Source: Haloferax namakaokahaiae
Lineage (GTDB): Archaea; Halobacteriota; Halobacteria; Halobacteriales; Haloferacaceae
Direction of reading: 5' to 3'
Assembly: GCF_042663225.1 (NCBI RefSeq)
Contig: NZ_JBHTAA010000005.1
Coordinates: 124,001-188,000 of the forward strand
DNA: 64,000 nucleotides
The notes under the pieces are model-generated. The model was not told the origin of the DNA. It saw only the letters and a list, made by a program, of their open reading frames with translations, and made no database searches. The position numbers and the translations under genes are program-made. Below are positions 16,528 to 25,529 of the stretch, piece by piece; positions within the stretch are counted from its first letter, which is position 1, and each line of letters opens with the position of its first letter.

Positions 16528-16680
16528 TTAGTTTTCCCGCGCCTCTCGCAACTCCTCCACCTTCGACCCAATCAGCGAGAGCGTCGCATCCGCGTCCACG
16601 TAGCCGCGGTCGTAATCTTTCATCGCCTGCTTGTACTGCCGAAGGAACTCGCCGACTGCCTCGTCCAGTTCGTCGCTCAT
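16528..16680 (-). CDS. 50-residue acidic hypothetical protein
   Basis: A small frame reads MSDELDEAVGEFLRQYKQ and continues as an amphipathic, acidic helix-rich protein ending REARENstop. It has 13 Asp/Glu among 50 residues, the composition of a real haloarchaeal protein. Its stop (TAA) directly abuts the TAA of the ABC ATPase gene, with no base between. The ATG at 16680 has a CAAAT-type AT patch about 27 bases upstream; the in-frame ATG at 16701 would add seven residues. No family recognised. Confidence 0.6.
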   Translation of the reverse strand: MSDELDEAVGEFLRQYKQAMKDYDRGYVDADATLSLIGSKVEELREAREN

Positions 16681-16763
16681 GTCTGTTCGTTGGCCCGCCA
16701 TCGGATTTGAACCTTCGGCACCGATTCGAAGGCTCTCTACTTCGCCTCGCTGACCGTCGATTT

Positions 16764-18125
16764 ATGAGCGCGCCACTCGAATCGCCTCTCGTGACGACCC
16801 TCCGATTCGAGGACGGAACGATTCACCTCGCCACCGACCTCGAACTCTCGATTCCCGGCGTCGAAGCCGACCCCCGAAGCGGCGGCTATCGCGCCCCAGC
16901 GATGGAGTACGCCGCGATTCGAGACGAGTTAGAGCGACGGGGAATCGAGTTCGAAGACACGCTCGCGCTCGAATCGGACCTCCCGCTCTCGACCACGTAC
17001 GACCTCCGCGAGTACCAGCGGGCCGCCCTCGACGCGTGGCTCGATGCGGGCGCAACGGGCGTCGTGGAACTCCCAACCGGCGCGGGAAAGACCGTCCTCG
17101 CCGTCGGCGCGATGGCGGCGCTGTCGGTGCCGACGCTCGTCGTCGTGCCGACGATAGACCTCCAAGACCAGTGGATTAGAGAGTTAGAGACCGAGTTCGA
17201 CGTGCCAATCGGTCGATTCGGCGGCGGCGAGCAGACCCAAGAGCCGATTACGGTCTCGACCTACGACTCGGCGTATCTCCGCGCCGACGACGTGGGCGGC
17301 GACTTCGGTCTCGTCGTCTTCGACGAGGTGCACCACTTGGGCGGGCAGGGCTATCAGGACATCCCGCGGATGCTCGCCGCGCCCGCCCGACTGGGACTGA
17401 CGGCGACCTTCGAGCGACCAGACGGCGCGCACGAGGCGGTCGAGGAACTGGTCGGCCCGCGCGTCTACCAACTGTCGGTCGATGACCTCGCGGGCGACCA
17501 CCTCGCCGACTACGAGATTCGGCGACTCGAAGTCGAACTGACCCCCGACGAGCGCGAGGCGTACGAGCAGGCCCAGGAGACGTTCGTCTCCTACCTTCGA
17601 ACCTCCGGCATCTCGATGCAGTCCGGCAGCGACTACCAGAAACTCGTGATGCGCTCGGGGAACGACCCGCGGGCGCGGGAGGCGCTCCTCGCCAAACAGC
17701 GCGCCCGCGACATCATGATGGGCTCGGAGGCGAAAGTCGAACACCTCTCGCGTCTGCTCGCGCGCCACCGCGACGACCGAGTCATCATCTTCACCGCCTC
17801 GACCGACCTCGTCTATCGAATCGCCACTCGCTATCTGGTGCCGCCAATCACGGCCGAGACCGGGACCAAAGAACGAAGACAGATTCTCGAACGGTTTCGA
17901 GACGGGACCTACGACACCGTCGTCGCGGCGAACGTCCTCGACGAGGGCGTGGACGTACCGGACGCGAACGTGGCGATTCTGCTCTCCGGGTCGGGGTCGG
18001 AACGCGAGTTCACCCAACGCTTGGGCCGTGTGCTCAGGCCGAAGTCCGACGGCTCGACGGCGGTTCTCTACGAACTGGTGAGCGTCGAGACGGCGGAAGA
18101 ACGAGTGGCGAATCGGCGGCGGTAA
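16764..18125 (+). CDS. rad25: XPB/Rad25-type superfamily 2 DNA helicase
   Basis: 453 residues from the ATG at 16764; the 19 codons before it look non-coding. An N-terminal damage-recognition-like region (about 1-75) is followed by helicase domain 1 with Walker A PTGAGKTVL (about 104-112) and the box DEVHH (187-191), then domain 2 with EGVDVPDANVAILLSGS and QRLGRVLRPK. A Thr-Ala-Thr motif (LTATF) and the RED-like segment after it fit archaeal XPB. Archaeal XPB unwinds DNA together with the Bax1 nuclease, and the Bax1 gene lies 437 bases downstream on the same strand. Confidence 0.85.
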   Translation: MSAPLESPLVTTLRFEDGTIHLATDLELSIPGVEADPRSGGYRAPAMEYAAIRDELERRGIEFEDTLALESDLPLSTTYDLREYQRAALDAWLDAGATGVVELPTGAGKTVLAVGAMAALSVPTLVVVPTIDLQDQWIRELETEFDVPIGRFGGGEQTQEPITVSTYDSAYLRADDVGGDFGLVVFDEVHHLGGQGYQDIPRMLAAPARLGLTATFERPDGAHEAVEELVGPRVYQLSVDDLAGDHLADYEIRRLEVELTPDEREAYEQAQETFVSYLRTSGISMQSGSDYQKLVMRSGNDPRAREALLAKQRARDIMMGSEAKVEHLSRLLARHRDDRVIIFTASTDLVYRIATRYLVPPITAETGTKERRQILERFRDGTYDTVVAANVLDEGVDVPDANVAILLSGSGSEREFTQRLGRVLRPKSDGSTAVLYELVSVETAEERVANRRR

Positions 18126-18147
18126 ACAAACAGCGACGGGCGAATAT

Positions 18148-18540
18148 TTAGACCAACGACACGTCCAAATCGCCGCCTTTCGAGAACTCCTCGAACGTCG
18201 TCTCGAACACCGCTTCGAACGGTTCGGTTTCGCCCGCTGGAATCGAAATTTCGAGCGTCTGCACGGACTCTTCGCCACCGACGACGACGCGGATGCGGAC
18301 GTTCGCGGTTCGTTCGGAGGCCGCGTCGTTGACGACTTCGCCGACGACGCGCAGGCGGCCGTCCTCGGTCTCTTCGATATCGAACGTCGAAATGCGAACG
18401 TCCGGAACCGCGGGCGTCTGACGCGGTGCGCCCGCTGGTGCTTCCGGCGGGTTCCGCGGCCCGTCGGCAGAGGGCAGTGACCCGAGACAGCCGGTCGAGA
18501 GTCCGACTGCGACCAACCCGAGGAGGCGGCGTCGCTCCAT
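18148..18540 (-). CDS. small Tat-type lipoprotein
   Basis: 130 residues. The N-terminus MERRRLLGLVAVGLSTGCLG combines an Arg cluster, a hydrophobic stretch and a lipobox ending STGC (Cys18). The rest, after a Pro-rich linker, is a beta-sandwich-like domain (VRISTFDIEET, RVVGEVVNDAA, SIPAGETEPFEAVF), similar in pattern to FxLYD or CARDB-type extracellular domains. The start at 18540 fixes the signal; a longer frame upstream is the antisense of bax1. It lies on the opposite strand between the helicase and Bax1 genes, 24 bases from the bax1 start. Function unknown. Confidence 0.7.
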   Translation of the reverse strand: MERRRLLGLVAVGLSTGCLGSLPSADGPRNPPEAPAGAPRQTPAVPDVRISTFDIEETEDGRLRVVGEVVNDAASERTANVRIRVVVGGEESVQTLEISIPAGETEPFEAVFETTFEEFSKGGDLDVSLV

Positions 18541-18564
18541 ACGCTGGGGTCCGTCTCCCACGTG

Positions 18565-20139
18565 ATGAACCTTGCCGTCTCGCGGTTCGACCGCAACGAG
18601 GCGTTTTTGTCGCCGCCCCCCGTCGTCTCTCACGTGCTGACGAAAGACCTCCTTCGCGTGTCGCGGGCGGGCGGACGCTACCAACCGACGTTCGCCGACA
18701 GAGCGGCGCGACCGCTCGCCGCGAAAGCGATTGGGGTGTTTCAGCGACACGTCGGCGTCCGACGCGCGGACCTCGATACGGCGCTTTCTGCCCTCGAATC
18801 AGACGCCGACGACTTCAAACTCGCCCGCGGGTTCGCCTCGCTTCTCGAACGCGAGACCGTGTTCGAGACCGATTCACCGCTCCCGCCGCCCCGCGCTCGT
18901 CGTGCCGCGTTCGAAGCGGCGATGGAGTGCGGCGGGGTGACGACGGCGAGCGAGCGAGAAGAGGCGCTCAGGCTCGCCGCCAAGTCACTCGGTTCGACAC
19001 CCGACGCGGTCGATTCCTCGCTCGTCGCCGACCGCGAAATCGAGCAGGTCGTAGCCGAGTTCGACCCGCGATGGACGCCCGACGAACTGCTCGCCCAGTA
19101 CAACCTCTCGCTCGCCCAGACCGCGCTCTTCGATGCGACCGAAGTCAGGATTCGGAGCTCCGACCCGAAGGCGCTCGTCTCGGCGACGAAGCGACTTGGG
19201 CTGATGTACGAGGTTCGAAAGACCAGTGGAGGAAGAGAACTGGTCGTCACCGGTCCGGATACGCTCTTCCAGCGAACCCGCCGATATGGCACCTCGTTCG
19301 CCCGACTCCTTCGGTCGGTTGCGACGGCGGGCGACTGGCAACTCACGGCGACCATCGACGACCGAGGGACGGAACGCGAGATGACGCTCACGAGCGACGA
19401 TATCTCGGTTCCCGGCGTCGAACCGATGGCCGAACCCGCCTTCGATAGCGAGGTGGAGTCCGACTTCGCGGCGCGGTTCCGCGGCCTCGACTTGGATTGG
19501 AATCTCGTCCGCGAACCCGAACCGCTGGAGACGGGAACGAGCGTGATGATTCCGGACTTCGCGTTCGATTACAGGTTCGGCGACTTCAGAGTCTTCTTCG
19601 AAATTATGGGCTTCTGGACGCCCGAGTACGTCGAGAAGAAACTGGGCCAACTCGCCGACGTGGAGGACGTCGAACTCGTCGTCGCCGTGGACGAATCGCT
19701 CGGCGTCGGCGAAGAGATTGCCGCCCGCGACCACCGCGTCATTCCGTACACGGGGTCGGTTCGCGTCAAGGACGTTGTTGACCTGCTTCGAGAGTACGAG
19801 TCGGACCTCGTCGCGGCGTCGGCGGCGACGATTCCCGACGAGTTGCGGCCGGACGACGACGTAATCGAACTCGATGCGCTGGCGAGCAAACACGGCGTGG
19901 CCGTCGAGGTGCTGGACGACGTGTCGTTCCCGGACCACGAACTCGTGGGGAGAACGCTGATTCGGCCACGTGTGATAGAGTCACTGAGCGATGAAATCGA
20001 AGATGGACAGTCGCTCTCGGTGGTCGAAGAACTGCTCGCGGCGCGCGGAATCGACGACGCCAGCGCCACCCTTTCGAAACTCGGCTATCGGGTCCAGTGG
20101 GAGGGCTTGACCGGCGGAACCGTGCGAGAAAAGCAGTAG
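18565..20139 (+). CDS. bax1: DUF790 / Bax1-type nuclease, XPB partner
   Basis: 524 residues from the ATG at 18565 (an in-frame GTG at 18562 adds one). DUF790 covers most of the length, and the family is known from archaeal Bax1, which binds XPB and cuts DNA next to the unwound bubble. The nuclease part lies near residues 315-400, with the acidic and Lys positions typical of a PD-(D/E)XK-like core (IPDFAFDYRFGDFRVFFEIMGFW, here split: IPDFAFDYRFGD and FFEIMGFW; EYVEKKL). The pairing with the helicase gene upstream supports a shared nucleotide-excision-like repair role. The antisense lipoprotein gene between them suggests separate promoters. Confidence 0.82.
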   Translation: MNLAVSRFDRNEAFLSPPPVVSHVLTKDLLRVSRAGGRYQPTFADRAARPLAAKAIGVFQRHVGVRRADLDTALSALESDADDFKLARGFASLLERETVFETDSPLPPPRARRAAFEAAMECGGVTTASEREEALRLAAKSLGSTPDAVDSSLVADREIEQVVAEFDPRWTPDELLAQYNLSLAQTALFDATEVRIRSSDPKALVSATKRLGLMYEVRKTSGGRELVVTGPDTLFQRTRRYGTSFARLLRSVATAGDWQLTATIDDRGTEREMTLTSDDISVPGVEPMAEPAFDSEVESDFAARFRGLDLDWNLVREPEPLETGTSVMIPDFAFDYRFGDFRVFFEIMGFWTPEYVEKKLGQLADVEDVELVVAVDESLGVGEEIAARDHRVIPYTGSVRVKDVVDLLREYESDLVAASAATIPDELRPDDDVIELDALASKHGVAVEVLDDVSFPDHELVGRTLIRPRVIESLSDEIEDGQSLSVVEELLAARGIDDASATLSKLGYRVQWEGLTGGTVREKQ

Positions 20140-20197
20140 TCAACGGAAACTGCCCGTGGGACCCTGATTGATAGGGGGTCTAACGTGCTGGATTCGC

Positions 20198-23167
20198 TCA
20201 GGAATCGAGCACGTGCGCCAGAACCTTCTTCTGAGCCTTTCGAAGATGCTGGTGGAACGTTGGTCCAGCGATGCCGAGCGTGTCCGCGAGGTGTTTTCCC
20301 GGAATGGGGCGCGGTGATTCGAAATATCCAGAGAAAAATGCCGTTTCGAGGACTGTACGCTGGCGGTCGGTGAGGTCTTCAACGAGTAACCGAGACCTGC
20401 CATCGGACATTGGAGAGGTCTTGGTTACCTGGCGTCGTGAAATCATGTCGGCCATCGGGTACGCTTCCTCTACGACCTCGATAACTTGCCGTATATCAGC
20501 ACTCGGAGATACGTGGAGTCGGATCTGAAAGCACCCCTCCTCGATGGCTGCCCGATCGACGTAGCCACCAATCGCGGTCAGCGAGGAGAGCAACGGTGGC
20601 TCGACGAGGCGAAGTTCAAACCGCGAGGCATCTTCACCGGAATCGCCGTCTAAGAACTGTATTGACTCCCAGTGCGGAAGGTCTTCGACGAGCGCCTCGA
20701 GTACCTCCGACATTTCGGGGGTGGCAGTTCCGTACTCGAGATAGACTCCATCACCAACCGGGATAGCACGGTCGAACGTGACGCGCCCATCTGCCGAGGG
20801 GAAGTCGAACGCACCGAAGAAATCGGAAATGTGAAACACCAACTCGACGACTTCGTCGCTCCTGAGCGCTCGTTTTTGTTCGATGGCCGAGATAGCGTGA
20901 CCGACTATCTCGCTCAGGTGACCGATGGCGTCACCCTCAGCGCCGACGAACGCGTCGGGGCGGTCAGTGTAGACGTTGAGCACGCCGTAGAATGCCCCTT
21001 CGTGGGTGATCGGGATAGTGGCCGTCGAACGAAATCCCCATTCGATGGCCTGTTCTCTCAGATGCTCGTCTTCATCGTGGTTCAGAGCGTCCTCTACGAC
21101 CTGCATTTCACGGGTTTTCACCGCTCTCCCGATGAGGTCCGAGCGTCCAGATTCGTCGAGGTCGAACGCGACCGTCCCCTCGTCTAGGAAGCCCCCAACT
21201 CCCGCCTCCGCTCGTGAGCAAACGGTCATCGTCTCGCCGTCCACCTCACCGACCCACGCGAATTGAATCGAGTCGGTGGCGGCGAGTCCCTCACAGACGG
21301 TTTGCTCGATTTCGACCCGAGTTGACTGGTCGATTGCGGCCTCGGAAAGGGCTCTCACGACTCGATTCAAGTCGTCGAGGGCGGCCAAGCGTTCGCGCTG
21401 GCGCTCCAGCTTTCGTTCCCGGGCGACTCGTTCCGAGATGTCTCGGACGACTCCGATCCGCTCGTAGCCTTCGTTCGGGCTTTCGATGATGGAGAACGCC
21501 CCCTCGGCCCTGACCGTTCCCCCGTCGGCCGTGAGGACATCGGCCTCGAACCGTGCCGTCTCCCGTTCGTTAGCGACTAACTCCTGTTCGTGGGTGCGGG
21601 CCTTCTCGACAGTCTCCTCATCGACGAGTTCGGAGACGTGCATCCCGACGAGTTGCTCGTGTGGATAGCCTGTCAGCTCTGCGTACCCTTCGTTGGCCAT
21701 CGTCAGGTAGCCATCCGTGTCAACGACATAGATACCGTCGTCTACGGTCTCGAAGATGGTTTCGTAGCGTTCGAGCTCGCGCACCCGCAGCTTTCGGTCG
21801 GTGATGTCGCGGAAGTACACTGAAAGGCCCGTCTCGGAGGGGTAGACACTCGCTTGTAACCACGCCTCTAGTTCCTCGCCGTAGACTTCGAACTCCGTCG
21901 TAGCTTGTGTTTCCATGGCCTCTCGAAGCCCGTTCCAGACCGGCGTCTCGGTCGCATCCGGATACAGGTCCCAGATGCACTCGCCAAGGAGTTCCCCAGT
22001 GTGGACCTGCAGGAGTTCCGCCGCGCGCTGGTTCGCGTACGTGAACCGGAACTCCTCGTCTAGGGCGCAGAAGGCGTCATCGACCCGCTCGAGCACTTCG
22101 TCGAGTTCGGCTTCGAGGTCGTCTCGCTGGCGTTCGAGTCGCCGGGATTGTTCTTTCAAATGGGTGATATCTTTGGTCGCAACGACGACGCGCTCGACAT
22201 CTCCGGTGTCGTACGTGAGTGGGGCGGCGCTGACCGAGAGCCAGCGGTGCTGGCCATCGATGCTATGTAACTGGCACTCCCATCCGTGCACGGGTTCACC
22301 CGTCTCGAACACGCGTGCGTTAGGGCGTTCTGCGGGTGGGACGGGCGTCTGGTCCGGACCGTACACCGCCGGCTCGCCAACGGTGTACTCATCGATGTCG
22401 CCGGTCGGGGAACCATAGATTTCGGCGGCTCGTGGGTTGGTCCGCTCGAGGCCGTCACGAGTGAGAACACCGAGCCCAACGGGAGAGGTCTCGAATATTT
22501 GATCGACGAGGTCCCGTTCCCGACGGAGTTGCTGTTCTCGCTCACGACGCTCGGTCATATCGCGGGTGACCTTAGCGAACCCCTGGATGTCGCCGGTCTC
22601 GTCGCGGACGGTTGTGATAGTGACGTTCGCCCAGAACCTCGACCCGTCTTTGCGGACCCGCCACCCCTCGTCCTCGGTGTTTCCGTGTTCGACGGCTTCG
22701 GCCAGGTTCTGCTCGGGTACGTCGGCGGCCTGGTCGTCGTCGGTGTAGAAGGTGGAGAAATGCTCGCCGACGATTTCGTCCGCCTCGTAGCCCTTAATCT
22801 TTCGCGCTCCTGGGTTCCAGGTCCTGACGTTACCGTCTTCGTCCAGTAAGAAGATGGCGTACTCCTCGACCGCATCGACCAATAGCCCGAAGAGGGTGTC
22901 CTCGTCGCCGGGGCGTGGGTTCACCTCGCCGTCGGCCTCTCTGTCAGGCGACGGCGCGTCGGGGCGACGCCACCACACTCTGGCGTTCGCTCCGACCTTC
23001 TTGGTTTCTAGTACCCCGCAATCGACGAGTCGTTCGAGTCGGCCGTAGGCGCTTCGACGGCCTAAGTCGAGTCGTTCTGCGACGTCGGACGTCGTGAGGG
23101 GCTCTCCGAACCCATCGAACAACTCAAGGGTCTCCCGCTGGGCGTCGGTCAGAGAGGCTGAAGCCAT
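20198..23167 (-). CDS. HTH-PAS-GAF-HTH_10 sensor regulator (bacterio-opsin activator family)
   Basis: 989 residues, soluble. A winged helix-turn-helix lies at the N-terminus (about 5-68, TTSDVAERLDLGRRSAYGRL). Four PAS domains follow at about 93-205, 222-345, 360-465 and 475-590, then a GAF domain (about 600-760), the BAT domain (about 770-910) and the HTH_10 domain (about 925-985, LTDRQRTVLETAFFSGYF). There is no kinase domain. Having DNA-binding folds at both ends is unlike the nine-PAS regulator at 4979. Signals and targets are unknown. A TATA-like ATTAAT (plus-strand 23192-23197) lies about 27 bases upstream of the start. Confidence 0.88.
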   Translation of the reverse strand: MASASLTDAQRETLELFDGFGEPLTTSDVAERLDLGRRSAYGRLERLVDCGVLETKKVGANARVWWRRPDAPSPDREADGEVNPRPGDEDTLFGLLVDAVEEYAIFLLDEDGNVRTWNPGARKIKGYEADEIVGEHFSTFYTDDDQAADVPEQNLAEAVEHGNTEDEGWRVRKDGSRFWANVTITTVRDETGDIQGFAKVTRDMTERREREQQLRRERDLVDQIFETSPVGLGVLTRDGLERTNPRAAEIYGSPTGDIDEYTVGEPAVYGPDQTPVPPAERPNARVFETGEPVHGWECQLHSIDGQHRWLSVSAAPLTYDTGDVERVVVATKDITHLKEQSRRLERQRDDLEAELDEVLERVDDAFCALDEEFRFTYANQRAAELLQVHTGELLGECIWDLYPDATETPVWNGLREAMETQATTEFEVYGEELEAWLQASVYPSETGLSVYFRDITDRKLRVRELERYETIFETVDDGIYVVDTDGYLTMANEGYAELTGYPHEQLVGMHVSELVDEETVEKARTHEQELVANERETARFEADVLTADGGTVRAEGAFSIIESPNEGYERIGVVRDISERVARERKLERQRERLAALDDLNRVVRALSEAAIDQSTRVEIEQTVCEGLAATDSIQFAWVGEVDGETMTVCSRAEAGVGGFLDEGTVAFDLDESGRSDLIGRAVKTREMQVVEDALNHDEDEHLREQAIEWGFRSTATIPITHEGAFYGVLNVYTDRPDAFVGAEGDAIGHLSEIVGHAISAIEQKRALRSDEVVELVFHISDFFGAFDFPSADGRVTFDRAIPVGDGVYLEYGTATPEMSEVLEALVEDLPHWESIQFLDGDSGEDASRFELRLVEPPLLSSLTAIGGYVDRAAIEEGCFQIRLHVSPSADIRQVIEVVEEAYPMADMISRRQVTKTSPMSDGRSRLLVEDLTDRQRTVLETAFFSGYFESPRPIPGKHLADTLGIAGPTFHQHLRKAQKKVLAHVLDS

Positions 23168-23373
23168 GTCTCTCTCACTCGCGGTCAGTCACCATTAATC
23201 CTCCGTCGTGGGAGTATACGGAACCGATGTGGTCGGTGAAGGATGGTATATGTACTCCAATGGCCTTGCTCCTCACAAAATGTTCTCCACCCTGAAAATG
23301 AGGGTAATAAATTAGCGGCTATCCTTACGGGGGCCGGACTCAAAGCCGAACCAAGCAGTGTGGTAACCGAACA

Positions 23374-23730
23374 ATGCACGACTCAATACAATCACCGTCC
23401 GACGATGCGAGGGAAGATGGGAACGCGACGTTGCCGACGAAAAGCGAGTTACATCGTGTTCTCTCGTCGGCCAGGAGACGACGCGTGCTCGATGTCCTGA
23501 CGGCCAACGCGCGAACTTTCAACCTCCGAGAGTTGGCTACGGTCGTCTCAGAACGTGACGGGGGCGAGGCTCTGAAAGACGACTCGATCGAAGAGGTAGC
23601 GATTGGACTCCATCACAACCACCTCCCTCATCTGCAGAATGTTGGATTGGTTCAGTACGACCCCGAATCGCACCAGGTAGAGGCCAATCACCAAGCCGTA
23701 TCGGACCTCCGAAAGAGACCGCTCTTCTAA
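23374..23730 (+). CDS. DUF7344-like winged-helix protein
   Basis: 118 residues. After a polar leader, the segment ELHRVLSSARRRRVLDVL followed by FNLRELATVVSERD and HHNHLPHLQNVGLVQYD is the pattern of the small winged-helix DUF7344 family common in haloarchaea. Probably a DNA-binding regulator. It is divergent from the PAS/HTH_10 regulator across 206 bases, a layout that often means shared control, though this is inference. The likely TATA box (AATAAATTA, 23304-23312) would leave a leader of about 40 bases. Confidence 0.7.
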   Translation: MHDSIQSPSDDAREDGNATLPTKSELHRVLSSARRRRVLDVLTANARTFNLRELATVVSERDGGEALKDDSIEEVAIGLHHNHLPHLQNVGLVQYDPESHQVEANHQAVSDLRKRPLF

Positions 23731-23930
23731 ATAAAAGACAGCGAGGGGTCCTCGGGCCACCTGACCCGTGGTCGTTTTCGGCTACCAGCGGATGATTTGC
23801 GTGGGTGATGACACCGATTTCGTAGTCGGTGAGCGCCATCCCTCTTTTCTATTCAGCTCTCGGCCGAGGGTCGTACCGATTGAGCGCTGTTCTCGCGCAC
23901 GACCGCTGAAACCGACCAGCGACTGCGGAG

Positions 23931-24470
23931 TCAACGATGCCGCTTTTTCAGGTCTTCTTGCCGACCTTTCGGAACCGTCGAACGAAGTTCGCCGTGGAGA
24001 TACAGACCGACACCGAGGGGTTCGCGCTCGCCTGCGATGTCGTGGGCGGCGACGAGATAGCCCCAGTCGCCGTCCCACCGGTCGAGTTGCTGGTCGTGGC
24101 CGGCGACGAACGCTTTCGCTTCTCCGGGACTGAGTTCGATGACGTTCTTCGTCGCCTCGCGGCAGAACCGCTGGACCGCGTTCGTGGAGGGTTTCCAGTG
24201 TCGCTGGCGCGTTCGGAGGATGCGCATGCCGAGTCCTTCGACCCGAATCGGGTCTACGACTTCGCCGCTGAACGCCCAAATCTTCCCCGCGCCCTTCTCC
24301 CAGAAGGTGTAGTTCTCGAAGATAGCCGGGTCGATTTCGAATCGCTCGGTCCACCAGTCGATTACCTCTTGTCTGGTTGGTCGCCCTTCGACGACGCGCT
24401 CGTCCGGCGACTGAGGAAGTCGGTCGAACTGCTGGCCCCAGTTCTCGTCGGGGGCGGTGTCGTCGTTCAT
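23931..24470 (-). CDS. PUA-like RNA-binding domain protein (C-terminal module of the Nop2/Sun/RsmF family)
   Basis: 179 residues. The core (about 60-170) contains EGLGMRILRTRQRHWKPST, NVIELSPGEAKAFVAGHD, and ends LGVGLYLHGELRSTVPKGR, which matches the pattern of the PUA-like domain found at the C-terminus of RsmF-type rRNA m5C methyltransferases. Here it is a separate protein whose ATG overlaps the stop of the methyltransferase gene (ATGA). It should help the enzyme bind its RNA target. The ending RQEDLKKRHR is basic, fitting RNA contact. Gene split is seen; the joint function is inferred. Confidence 0.72.
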   Translation of the reverse strand: MNDDTAPDENWGQQFDRLPQSPDERVVEGRPTRQEVIDWWTERFEIDPAIFENYTFWEKGAGKIWAFSGEVVDPIRVEGLGMRILRTRQRHWKPSTNAVQRFCREATKNVIELSPGEAKAFVAGHDQQLDRWDGDWGYLVAAHDIAGEREPLGVGLYLHGELRSTVPKGRQEDLKKRHR

Positions 24471-25408
24471 GCTTGCACCTCCAGTTTCGCGGTGAAGAAG
24501 CCGCCAGTGTCGTTGAGGTGCGGGTAGACGCGGCGCGCCTTTTCGACCGACTGGTCGTACTCCTCGCCCTCCCACTCGGTGACGCCGGGTGCGGTCTCGA
24601 AGCCGTCGGGAACGTCCCACTCGACGACTTCGCACGCCTCGCGTTCGAGGACGAAGTCGAGGACGGCCTCGTTCTCCTCGGGTGCGAACGTACAGGTGGA
24701 GTAGACGACGGTGCCGCCGGGTTTCGTCACCTGTACGGCGCGGCGGAGGATTCCCTTCTGAATGCCCGCGATGCTGTTGACGTGGTTCAGCGTCCACTCG
24801 TCGAGCACATCGGGATTCTTCCGACAGGTGCCCTCACACGAGCAGGGCGCGTCAACGAGAACCCGGTCGAACTGCTCGAACGCGCCGGGTTCGTCGAGTG
24901 TTCGCTCGCCGTAGGGTTTCATCGAGAAGTTGCGTGCGTCCTGATTTTCGACCACGAGGTTCGTCACGCCGAGGCGTTCGGCGTTGTGGCGGAGCGCCGA
25001 GAGTCGCCCGAGGTTGTTGTCGTTGCCGACGAGGACGCCCGTGTCGTCCATCATGGTGGCGATTTGGGTCGTCTTCGACCCGGGTGCGGCGCAGGTGTCC
25101 CAGACGCGTTCGCCCGGTTGCGGGTCGAGAGCGATAGCGGGCAGTGCCGAGACTTCCTCTTGGCCGTGGAGCCAGCCGTGGAAGTACGGCCAGTTGGTGC
25201 CCGGCGTGCTGTCTTCGAGTTTGAGGATGCCCGGGTGCCAGTCGGTCGGTTCGTATTCGACACCCTCGGCGTCGAGCGCCTCCCGGGCGCGTTCGACTGT
25301 CGTCTTGATGGTGTTGACGCGAACGACGGAGGGAAGCGGCCGAGCACAGGCCTCCACGAACGCTTCCTCGTCGTCCACGAGCGGCGCATACCGCTCTAGG
25401 GGGTTCAT
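24467..25408 (-). CDS. RNA (cytosine-C5)-methyltransferase, Nop2/Sun family
   Basis: 313 residues from the ATG at 25408 (MNPLERYAPLVDDEEAF); the longer frame above it overlaps the divergent promoter. The SAM-binding motif is WDTCAAPGSKTTQIA, and the two Cys that act in methyl transfer lie in DAPCSCEG (motif IV) and YSTCTFAPEENEAV (motif VI). It methylates C5 of cytosine in rRNA or tRNA using S-adenosylmethionine; the site cannot be told from sequence. It lacks the C-terminal PUA-like domain, which is provided by the overlapping downstream gene. Confidence 0.88.
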   Translation of the reverse strand: MNPLERYAPLVDDEEAFVEACARPLPSVVRVNTIKTTVERAREALDAEGVEYEPTDWHPGILKLEDSTPGTNWPYFHGWLHGQEEVSALPAIALDPQPGERVWDTCAAPGSKTTQIATMMDDTGVLVGNDNNLGRLSALRHNAERLGVTNLVVENQDARNFSMKPYGERTLDEPGAFEQFDRVLVDAPCSCEGTCRKNPDVLDEWTLNHVNSIAGIQKGILRRAVQVTKPGGTVVYSTCTFAPEENEAVLDFVLEREACEVVEWDVPDGFETAPGVTEWEGEEYDQSVEKARRVYPHLNDTGGFFTAKLEVQA

Positions 25409-25498
25409 GCTCGTCGGTTCTGTCCCGGTGCGTTTGTCGGTTTCGGAGCGCCCGCGAACGCGGGGAATCGAGTCGCCGAGGCGACACCCAGCCCGCGG

Positions 25499-25505
25499 AT
25501 TTAGG
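25499..25505 (+). promoter_or_regulatory. TATA-like box for the PAC2 gene
   Basis: ATTTAGG, centred 28 bases before the ATG at 25530; supports that start over the frames running in from upstream. Confidence 0.45.
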
Positions 25506-25529
25506 TATGCAACCTTCATACGTTTACAC

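Noticed and set aside
16691..16716. tRNA-like 3' end on the minus strand (GGTTCAAATCC followed by a GC-rich stem-like end)
   Set aside because: The T-arm does not pair properly, and no 5' acceptor half, D-arm or anticodon arm is found within 90 bases; it is probably a chance match.
23537..23839. 100-codon minus-strand frame opposite the DUF7344-like gene (starts MALTDYEIGVITHANHP)
   Set aside because: The first residues look plausible, but most of it is the antisense of a better gene and the end is Arg/Pro-rich; a decayed gene start cannot be excluded.
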